This document shows positions 57,424-64,000 of a stretch of 64,000 nucleotides of DNA, piece by piece (positions within the stretch are counted from its first letter, which is position 1; the number at the start of each line of letters is the position of its first letter). The notes under the pieces were generated by a model. It was not told the DNA's origin, searched no databases, and saw nothing but the letters and a program-made list of their open reading frames with translations. A program made the translations under genes and the position numbers. The DNA comes from Stentor roeselii. Taxonomy: Eukaryota; Ciliophora; Heterotrichea; Heterotrichida; Stentoridae. The DNA is taken from NCBI GenBank assembly GCA_006503475.1, contig RSEH01000257.1:1-64000 (forward strand). The letters run 5' to 3'.

Positions 57424-58599
57424 ATGGAAACCCTTGAAAAGTTGCAGGTGTTAAAAGACTCAAAAATTCCAACAGAAATAATCCTGACGTCAAATTACAT
57501 CTTTTGGAAAATTAACACCCTGCTAGAGTGCTTTCATCTTGATTACTTGACAAGTGTTTCTTTTTCATCAATGCAGATTAGTTTGACTGTATACGATGAA
57601 GACCTGTTCAAGACTTTTTCATTTCTTTCATTGTCGTGTCCTTCTTTTTTCGTCAGGCAAGTTCAAAAGATGACTTTTCCAAGACCCAGACACTTTCACA
57701 TTCTTTTCAATCCATACAGTGGAAACAACAGGTCACAAATAGTCCTTGAAAAAATTTTAGTACCTCTCCTAAAAGGCACTCTTCATACCTTTGAAATTGA
57801 AGAAATCACTGAAAACCTTCCTGGGTTCAGTCCAGATATTCAAAATTTAATCATCTTAGGAGGTGATGGGACTGTTCATTTAGTTTTAAGTTATTTATTT
57901 ATGATCAAGAAAGGAAATTTTCACGATTTTTATTTGGGAGTCGTGCCAACTGGCACTCGGAATTCTTTGGCTATTGATTTGTCTGGACGTTCTTTAAATT
58001 TAGCTATTTTTTATATACTTAGAGGGAAATGTTTCAAGGCTGATTTGATGAAAGTGAAAATGGATGAACAGGTTGTGATTGCAACTACTAGTATCTTTTG
58101 GGGACTTACTGCTGATATTCCTAAAGCTGCTGATGATTTAAAGAGTTTAGGAAAGTTTAGGTTTCTTGCAGCGATTTTGGGAAAGCTCTTCGAAAAATGG
58201 TCATTCTCCGAAACAAAAGTCACAATGTACAGCCCGAAAGGACTAACATTCAAATCCTCCGAGTTCGCAGGTGTATTCATCGGAAACAACAAAGCAAAAA
58301 ACTGGACAAACGATGAGCTTCCATATCCAAAAGCGAGCCTAACCGACGGATTCCTAGACACATTACTAGTAAACCAATGCGGAAAACTCTGGGCATTATT
58401 TTTATTCCTTCAGCTAGCGAACGGTGGTGGAAACCATTTAAAAAACCCTAAATGTGATTTTTCCAAATCACTAAAAATATCTCTATCTTCAAGTAAGCCA
58501 GTAAACATCAGCATTGACGGTGAATTATACCAAAGTCCATCATTAAAAGCAAAAGTATTACCAAGCTTTTTAAATCTTTTCGGTAGTTCTTTAAATTAA
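57424..58599 (+). CDS. Sphingosine/diacylglycerol kinase family lipid kinase, 391 aa
   Basis: DAGKc-fold catalytic domain: ILFNPYSGNNRSQIVL (about 93-108), IILGGDGTVHLVLSYL (143-158) and GVVPTGTRNSLAIDL (172-186), with the GGDG nucleotide motif intact. The C-terminal beta domain continues to LFGSSLN. An N-terminal ~85-residue segment before the catalytic domain is more like sphingosine kinases than bacterial-type DAG kinases, so sphingosine or a related base is the likeliest substrate; ceramide kinase is possible. The stop codon TAA is followed at once by the ATG of the next gene. Confidence 0.88.
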   Translation: METLEKLQVLKDSKIPTEIILTSNYIFWKINTLLECFHLDYLTSVSFSSMQISLTVYDEDLFKTFSFLSLSCPSFFVRQVQKMTFPRPRHFHILFNPYSGNNRSQIVLEKILVPLLKGTLHTFEIEEITENLPGFSPDIQNLIILGGDGTVHLVLSYLFMIKKGNFHDFYLGVVPTGTRNSLAIDLSGRSLNLAIFYILRGKCFKADLMKVKMDEQVVIATTSIFWGLTADIPKAADDLKSLGKFRFLAAILGKLFEKWSFSETKVTMYSPKGLTFKSSEFAGVFIGNNKAKNWTNDELPYPKASLTDGFLDTLLVNQCGKLWALFLFLQLANGGGNHLKNPKCDFSKSLKISLSSSKPVNISIDGELYQSPSLKAKVLPSFLNLFGSSLN

Positions 58600-61419
58600 A
58601 TGGAGCCTTTGGTTTTTATTAACAGTCCAATTCCACAAATAAACACAGTCAGCAACTTTTTAACACTTTTGGAAGGCTTACTGTCGCCAGTTTCCATCAC
58701 AAGGTCTGAATGTCTTGTTTTCTTTGAACAGCTGAAACAAAGTCACTTTCCTTTCTTACTTGAAGCACTTACTGAAATTCTCTTTCATTTAAAGGAAAAT
58801 CAAGGAAAAATATTAGCTTTGGTCCTTATTCGACAGGTTTTTGTGAATAAATCTTCAAAGGAGGTCTGGAATGGTTTTCAGGCAGGGGTAAGGAAAAAGT
58901 TTATTCAAAATTTGATGAATTTCGGGAAAAATGAAAGTTGTAAGGTTATTTTAAAGCATTTAGCTGAGGTTTTCAATGAATTTAATGCTTCTTTTCATGT
59001 TTTTTATAAAAAACCTTGCATGGAACTGGTTGATGATGTTCTTGAACTTTGTGAGAAAAATGGAAATTCGGCTTTTTTTGGATTTTCGGTGGTTTCTGGA
59101 TTTTTTGTTTATTTTAATGAGTGTTTTGCTGAGGATAAGGAAAGATTGTTTAGGGTTTTTGAGAAGAACCTTTGTTCTGAGGATTGTGAGTTGAGACTAG
59201 CGGCTGTTCATGCTTTTACTGCTTTGGTGCTTTATGCTGAGATGTCTCAGGCTATGTATTTTACACAACTTGCTAAGCCGATGTTTAGGGCTTTGATTGC
59301 TGTTGGTTCTGAAGAATCTCTAGAAAAATTGGTTGATAGTGCAGCAGCTGAGCCCTTCTTCTATTATAAAAAGTTTTCACTGTGTTTGGAATTCGTTAAG
59401 GTTATACTAAAGTCAGATTTGGAAGACAGTGTCAGGTTCATGGCTTGCAAGTTTATAGTTGAAATATGTGTAAACTCTCCAGAAAGTAGTAAGATTCATA
59501 TTTCAAACACTATCGAAATTGTCCGAACTTTTCTCAACAAGCTAAACTTTTCAATTCCAGACAACATCGAAATCGATTACTTAGACCTATCATCCGAGTT
59601 GATAAGTGAAGTAATAAAATCTCACTTAGACTACATCGATGATTTCATAATAAACATCTGCGAGTCAATCTTTCTAAACGGTCGAAATTCCTACATATCC
59701 GGAGTACTTCAATTAGAAAAAGTGATAATGTTATTAAAATCCCAAGTCAAGCAAGTATCCGAGATCCTGATGCAAACATCAGACGACTACAGCTCTTTAC
59801 TAACCCTAAAATGCATTGGAAATATCTGGAAATACTCAAAATACAATAACTTAAACTTAACAAACCTGTTAACTTTAAACCTTCAAGGCCTAAGCCACCC
59901 TCTTGAGCAGATCCAACTTGAATCAAGTAACTCTTTATCCTACTTCATCGAAAGGGGAGGAAAAACCTTTGTTTTAAAAAATTCTTCAATTATCCTAAAC
60001 TACTTATTCAACTCACTTTCCCATCTAAACCAAAAAGAAAACCTAAACCTAATCCGAAAATATCTCCGTCGTTTTAAAAGTGACTTGAATTTTCAAGAAA
60101 TTCCTGAAAAACTTTTAAAGGCATCAAATCAGGAGAACTACGTTGAAGTCCTTCTTTGTTTATCAGAAATGCAAGAGTTTTACCCTGTAAACAACATGGT
60201 TCAAGAGCTTATTCAATCTGCAGGTCTCAGTAGTTTTTCTTTGGAAGGGAATTTACAGACCTGGCAGTTGATTTTTAAGCATTTTCCGAAAAGTGCCTCG
60301 ATTTATATTCATCAAATTTTTCCTTGTTTGATTTCGGCGTTGTCTGAATCTATTAAATCTTTTAGGTACCCTGAAAATTTGATTCAAACTTTGATTTATT
60401 TGACGAGTCATAAGTCTTCGGGTAAGTATTTGCCTGATGTCAATTGGGTGGCAGCTCGTTTATTTGAAAGTCATGATGAAGATGTCCAGACTCTTGGTAG
60501 TCATTTGTCTGTTACTATATTAAAAGCTATGAGAGTTCAGAAAGACCCTGCTGTTGCTTCACTTGCGAAGATATATACCAAGTCGATTTGGAAGGCTTTT
60601 ATGGTTAATACGGAAACTCATTTTAAATTAGAAAATCTTCAGGCGATTAAGGATTTGATGGAAACTTTTGACTCTAGTTTTTTGACTCGAGCTGAGGCTG
60701 AATGGTTGATTCAATCATTATTCGAATGCATGAAAAGCAACACAGGTTTCGAACTAATGGTTGAAGAGTGCAGGTTCGCTGCTTACATCTATTCAAAACA
60801 CAATGACTTAAAACTCGAGCTGCTCCAAGTATCCCTCGATGTTTTAACCGGTTATCTCCAGATGTCAAATGAAGAAGAAAAATTCATAATTTTAAGACTT
60901 TTAAAAGAATTTCTCGATGTGACAGGAACCCTAATCGGAGAAAGACTTGAAAATCTTCTTGAAACCTTTTTAAGATTTTCAGAATATTTCGATGAAAAAA
61001 TCAGAGAACAGGCAATAATTGGTTTCGCTTCATATTCCGAAATAGTTTCCAGTGAAGAGTTTTCAGGAAAGGCTTCAGATTTATTACAAGTGTTAGAAAG
61101 ATGCATATCGAATGAAAAGGTTTACAATTATCGATATTTTAAAAGATGTAGAAATTCAGCGATTTTAACTGTAGGGATCTTTATTTTTAAGCATCCTGGG
61201 TGCTTTGATATCGCGAAAGTCCTTCAAGGGTGGATTTGGCTCTTGCCACTTCGGGGTGATAAGGTTAAAGAAAAGAAGACTGAGCTTATTTTAGCGGAAT
61301 TGATTAAAAGACATGCGTTTTTTATTGGGACTTTAGGGGACAAGAATATTATTCAGATTAAGAGTATTTTGAAGGAAAGCTATTGTGTTGATCTTAGCAC
61401 TTCACTTGAAATTCATTAG
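58600..61419 (+). CDS. Importin-beta-type karyopherin (IPO5/IPO4-like HEAT protein), 939 aa
   Basis: HEAT-repeat solenoid over the whole length. The N-terminal part (FLTLLEGLLSPVSITRSECLVFFEQL, LALVLIRQVFVNKSSKEVW) matches the start of importin-5/Kap121-type proteins, which carry ribosomal proteins and histones into the nucleus with Ran. Length is slightly below IPO5 (about 1100). The start at 58600 directly abuts the previous stop. The next Met is residue 106, well inside the first repeats, so a downstream start is unlikely. Ran and cargo binding are inferred. Confidence 0.75.
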   Translation: MEPLVFINSPIPQINTVSNFLTLLEGLLSPVSITRSECLVFFEQLKQSHFPFLLEALTEILFHLKENQGKILALVLIRQVFVNKSSKEVWNGFQAGVRKKFIQNLMNFGKNESCKVILKHLAEVFNEFNASFHVFYKKPCMELVDDVLELCEKNGNSAFFGFSVVSGFFVYFNECFAEDKERLFRVFEKNLCSEDCELRLAAVHAFTALVLYAEMSQAMYFTQLAKPMFRALIAVGSEESLEKLVDSAAAEPFFYYKKFSLCLEFVKVILKSDLEDSVRFMACKFIVEICVNSPESSKIHISNTIEIVRTFLNKLNFSIPDNIEIDYLDLSSELISEVIKSHLDYIDDFIINICESIFLNGRNSYISGVLQLEKVIMLLKSQVKQVSEILMQTSDDYSSLLTLKCIGNIWKYSKYNNLNLTNLLTLNLQGLSHPLEQIQLESSNSLSYFIERGGKTFVLKNSSIILNYLFNSLSHLNQKENLNLIRKYLRRFKSDLNFQEIPEKLLKASNQENYVEVLLCLSEMQEFYPVNNMVQELIQSAGLSSFSLEGNLQTWQLIFKHFPKSASIYIHQIFPCLISALSESIKSFRYPENLIQTLIYLTSHKSSGKYLPDVNWVAARLFESHDEDVQTLGSHLSVTILKAMRVQKDPAVASLAKIYTKSIWKAFMVNTETHFKLENLQAIKDLMETFDSSFLTRAEAEWLIQSLFECMKSNTGFELMVEECRFAAYIYSKHNDLKLELLQVSLDVLTGYLQMSNEEEKFIILRLLKEFLDVTGTLIGERLENLLETFLRFSEYFDEKIREQAIIGFASYSEIVSSEEFSGKASDLLQVLERCISNEKVYNYRYFKRCRNSAILTVGIFIFKHPGCFDIAKVLQGWIWLLPLRGDKVKEKKTELILAELIKRHAFFIGTLGDKNIIQIKSILKESYCVDLSTSLEIH

Positions 61420-61959
61420 TTATTTATAGTCGATTGATAATTCTTGCATTATTCTTTGGATTGAGTTGTCATCGCCGTGGGCTTCGACTGAGTCGAGGTC
61501 AAGATCATTTAAATTTTTGTTCTTGTAATTGCCAAGTATCGATCTAACCAAGTCCATATCAGGTTTATGCTTAGTGAATTTAGCCAAACTAGAAGGTACT
61601 CCAACGCTAGGAACAGGTAAAGGTGGATGTAAAATAGGAGGAAGTTTTTTATGCACAGGTAATTTTTTGATCTTAACATCCAAAGACTCTTCCTTAACCT
61701 TTCCAGGTGAAATGACTCCAGCTTCATAATCTTCTCCAACTTTTCCAATTTCCTCAAAAAGATTTGCATTAACTTTCGTCACAACATTAAACCTCATAGT
61801 TTCAATTTGATTCTCTTTATCAACCACTTCCAATTCTTTACCCTCTTCTTTTCCCTCATCTTGAACAGTATCCAAGACAGGTAATCTATTTTCCTCAATC
61901 AAATTATCATCATTTTCAATATTAACACCCTGAACAAGTCGCGTTTTTCCACATCCCAT
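61420..61959 (-). CDS. Acylation-type acidic protein (MGCGKTRLV...), 179 aa
   Basis: N-terminal MGCGK suits myristoylation with a palmitoylated Cys3. The middle is highly acidic (DEGKEEGKELEVVDKENQ), then a Pro-rich stretch (LPPILHPPLPVPSVG) and a C-terminal helix (MDLVRSILGNYKNKN, QRIMQELSIDYK). No family recognised; probably a membrane-associated adaptor. Its stop touches the stop of the importin gene with no bases between, and its start is 23 nt from the divergent ADIP-like start. Confidence 0.7.
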   Translation of the reverse strand: MGCGKTRLVQGVNIENDDNLIEENRLPVLDTVQDEGKEEGKELEVVDKENQIETMRFNVVTKVNANLFEEIGKVGEDYEAGVISPGKVKEESLDVKIKKLPVHKKLPPILHPPLPVPSVGVPSSLAKFTKHKPDMDLVRSILGNYKNKNLNDLDLDSVEAHGDDNSIQRIMQELSIDYK

Positions 61960-61982
61960 GTTTATTTCTCTTTATAATTCGA

Positions 61983-62891
61983 ATGGCCGACGATCTCAGC
62001 GCTTATCTCGAACTGGGGCCAGAGCGAAAAGTGTCCTTTTCACAACTTCAAGAAAATTTCAAATATCTTCAATCTTCTCTTCTTTCTTTCGGCCTGCCCC
62101 AGCTAGGCAATATTTTTAGCGACGATGAAAAAGAGTTAAAAAAAACTATTGACTGTGTTTATTCACTTCTTCAACAACGGCAAAAAGATTTGAGTTTTCG
62201 AGGACAGGTCCAGGACAGGATTCAAAGACTTGAAAGTGAAAAATCGATGTATCAACAAAAAATTGAAAGTTTGAATGATGAACTCAACTCTTCCAAGTCA
62301 GGAACAGGAAAAGTGGAAAATCGACTTAAACAGGAAATGGAAAAGTGGAAGAAAGAAAAAGAAAAAGTCATCAGTGAACGAGATGACTTGAAAAAAGAAG
62401 TCACTAAAATGATTGGAAAAGAAGGTAAAATGATTCATGATTCTAAAAAAAAAGATGCGGTTATTGAGAAGATGAAGGAACAACTTAGAAAGGCCCTTGG
62501 GGAAAAAGACGTTGTTTATTCAAATGGATTTGAAATGGTTGCCGTTTTGCATAGTTCAGGGCCTAAGATGACCACTTCTAACGGGGAAAAAGAATTCGTA
62601 AGCACCTTGGTTGAAGGTTACGACGAGAACCAGAACTATTTATTAAATGAAAACCAGGACCTTCGCTCTGCCCTTGAAACTATTCAAAAAGAACTTCACT
62701 TTTTGATGGAAGAAAGAAAAGAATACGTGATTAAAAACTTTAATAAAGTACCAAATGTTAATACTGTTGAACTTAACAAGCAAATATTTCAGGCTCCTTT
62801 TCAGTCAGTTAGTGAAGATTTGATGGAAACTTTCTTTGAAAATATTAGAAAATTCAAACAACTCTTTTCGATCACTGCGGAAATGTTTTAA
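61983..62891 (+). CDS. ADIP/SSX2IP-like centrosomal coiled-coil protein, 302 aa
   Basis: Matches the start of the ADIP family (afadin- and alpha-actinin-binding protein, SSX2IP/Msd1): FKYLQSSLLSFGLPQLGNIF then TIDCVYSLLQQRQKDLSFR, followed by a coiled coil (RIQRLESEKSMYQQKIESL and on to about residue 170). Animal members anchor microtubules at centrosomes and basal bodies; in a ciliate a basal-body role is plausible. Animal proteins are longer (about 600). Family call is moderate. Confidence 0.65.
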   Translation: MADDLSAYLELGPERKVSFSQLQENFKYLQSSLLSFGLPQLGNIFSDDEKELKKTIDCVYSLLQQRQKDLSFRGQVQDRIQRLESEKSMYQQKIESLNDELNSSKSGTGKVENRLKQEMEKWKKEKEKVISERDDLKKEVTKMIGKEGKMIHDSKKKDAVIEKMKEQLRKALGEKDVVYSNGFEMVAVLHSSGPKMTTSNGEKEFVSTLVEGYDENQNYLLNENQDLRSALETIQKELHFLMEERKEYVIKNFNKVPNVNTVELNKQIFQAPFQSVSEDLMETFFENIRKFKQLFSITAEMF

Positions 62892-62926
62892 GTATTAAGG
62901 AAATTTTAGAGGTTAGTTAACTAATT

Positions 62927-63241
62927 TCAAACTTGTGCAGGGTATCTGGAATAGACTTCGTTGTACTCTTGGCATTGAGCGCAGGGGATGCAAAAGCAGG
63001 AAATGCAACAGTCTAGGTCGGATGGAGTGATTTTTAAGATTTTTTGGATTTTTCGACGGTTTATCATTCGGCCTATTCCGCAGCAGCAGAGGACCCAACA
63101 AAAAGGAATGCACCTTCCACTATTAGAGACTCTATGAACTGCTTCAGCTTGCATACAACAGCAAATTGGATTTAATCCAGAAATGCACACGCCCAAATCA
63201 TGAAAAACATCGAAGAACTTGATTTTCCACTTTTCAGACAT
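62927..63241 (-). CDS. PLAC8-family Cys-rich protein, 104 aa
   Basis: Small Cys-rich protein of the PLAC8/PCR type: DVFHDLGVCISGLNPICCCMQAEAV (split N-terminal CC motif), GRCIPFCWVLCCCGIGRMINRR, then CCISCFCIPCAQCQEYNEV. Members are membrane-associated and linked to metal handling, cell size and lipid biology. The length matches the family (about 110). Convergent with the ADIP-like gene, 35 nt between stops. Confidence 0.9.
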   Translation of the reverse strand: MSEKWKIKFFDVFHDLGVCISGLNPICCCMQAEAVHRVSNSGRCIPFCWVLCCCGIGRMINRRKIQKILKITPSDLDCCISCFCIPCAQCQEYNEVYSRYPAQV

Positions 63242-63863
63242 TAATATTTTAGCCTAAGATAGATGATATTTCTATTCTAAATTTAAAAAACTTAGTTTTC
63301 AATATATTAATTTAATATTTAAACAATTTGCTTTGTGTATGATGGATTACCTGATTTTATTTCAATTGGAAAATTCTTACTATTCCATAATTACCAAACC
63401 TAGAGTGATTAAAGTTAAACTTGAGCTTGTCATACTTTAAGTTTATTTTTTTCAACTGAATCGAAATCACAAGTCGCCTAGCGCAATCCTTCCATTGTTT
63501 TATCCTTTACGATGTTGCTCCAGCTCCACATCACTTTGATCAAGAAATTTTATATAATAAACATGATAAAATCGGTAGCCCGGTTTTCAGAAACATAAGA
63601 AATTGAGCTCCAGATGTTTTATTTTCGTTAAATTCAAGTTTTTAAATGATTTATTTCAATTGATTATGCAATAGAAAATGAATTTCTTTCAAGTTTTATA
63701 AAATCCATGCCTTATCTCAAATATTCAATTGAAATTTCATGGCAACTCCAACATTTAAAGTTGTTGATATTTAAGAGTCAATCATTGACAATTATTTATT
63801 TTTCACTTCTCTATTACTTTTTGTGAAGAACATTTCAATGTTTCTTGGATAACTTAATTAAAC
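63242..63863. other. 622-bp intergenic region with a less AT-rich patch
   Basis: Mostly AT-rich. A patch at about 63465-63540 is clearly less AT-rich than its surroundings but does not fold obviously as a tRNA and has no long frame. Confidence 0.55.
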
Positions 63864-64000
63864 ATGGATCAAAATGTGAGTAAAAGATTAGCAAGTCACA
63901 TAGACTCATCATCTCGAAAACGCTTAAACTTCGCCTTCAAAACCGCGATTTACTCCGGCTTTGTTCACTGTTCCCTAGAAACTTTCGAGAATGGTTTTTG
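63864..64000 (+). CDS. Partial gene at right edge, product unknown
   Basis: An ATG preceded by AATTAAAC opens a frame with 45 complete codons to the window end without a stop: MDQNVSKRLASHIDS, then SSRKRLNFAFKTAIYSG and FVHCSLETFENGF. The codon composition is like that of neighbouring genes. Too short to assign a family. Confidence 0.55.
   Translation, partial: MDQNVSKRLASHIDSSSRKRLNFAFKTAIYSGFVHCSLETFENGF

Noticed and set aside
49795-58599. Functional link between the spinster-like exporter and the sphingosine-kinase-like gene
   Set aside because: They are 6 kb apart with unrelated genes between, and neither substrate can be shown from sequence.
1-64000. Alternative genetic code (as in Blepharisma or Condylostoma)
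   Set aside because: Long genes carry no in-frame stops, conserved Trp positions use TGG, and TAA, TAG and TGA all appear as terminal stops.

Overview
The window looks like a macronuclear (somatic) chromosome piece of a heterotrich ciliate, most probably Stentor or a close relative. The evidence is as follows. The genes are protist-eukaryotic (CDPK, PARN, NOB1, Rab, LZTR1-like, hybrid histidine kinase). Very long reading frames use the standard code: TGG is Trp, and no in-frame TAA, TAG or TGA occurs across proteins of more than 1500 residues. The introns are only 15 nt, start GT and end AG, with an A at position 10 in all nine I could define. Intergenic DNA is AT-rich and often almost absent. 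I see no transposon, virus-like element, CRISPR array or operon machinery.

Layout. 1-14.3 kb (minus strand): a decayed copy of a TMEM63/OSCA channel tail, then the intact channel, a 2167-residue secreted/anchored surface protein and a 1287-residue cytoplasmic repeat protein, with only 2-3 nt between the three genes. 14.3-23 kb: a coiled-coil protein, then two tandem RING-H2 membrane proteins and two tandem MFS transporters (both local duplications). 23-34 kb: a SET methyltransferase, an mL46-like mitoribosomal protein, an acylation-type MGCC protein, a TMEM134/230-like protein, a small hypothetical, a two-TM protein, a tandem universal-stress-protein-like gene and a 1533-residue CH-like/EF-hand/coiled-coil protein. 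34-44 kb: a WDR26/GID7-like ubiquitin ligase subunit, a MORN protein, a secreted Ser/Thr-rich protein, coiled-coil and SNARE-like proteins, the ribosome-biogenesis nuclease NOB1 and several unknowns. 44-54 kb: tRNA-Ala(UGC), PARN, an FCP1/SCP-type phosphatase, an LZTR1-like Kelch-BTB-BTB protein, a spinster-like MFS transporter, a Rab and a hybrid histidine kinase. 55.9-64 kb: a CDPK, a sphingosine/diacylglycerol kinase, an importin-beta-like karyopherin, an acylated small protein, an ADIP/SSX2IP-like coiled coil, a PLAC8 protein and a partial gene at the right edge.

Themes. The most striking property is gene packing. Same-strand genes are separated by 0, 2, 3 or 6 nt. Divergent start codons can lie 13 nt apart. 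Convergent genes share a TTAA that carries both stop codons or abut with no gap. Almost every start is preceded directly by an A/T-only stretch such as ATAA, so at tight junctions the upstream stop codon is part of the downstream start context. Several introns were found only by family knowledge because a 15-nt intron does not change the frame: two (one Rab intron and one MFS intron) contain no stop and would be translated by a naive gene caller. No single multi-gene pathway is evident. Neighbours are mostly unrelated housekeeping, signalling and cell-surface genes, apart from the tandem paralogue pairs.
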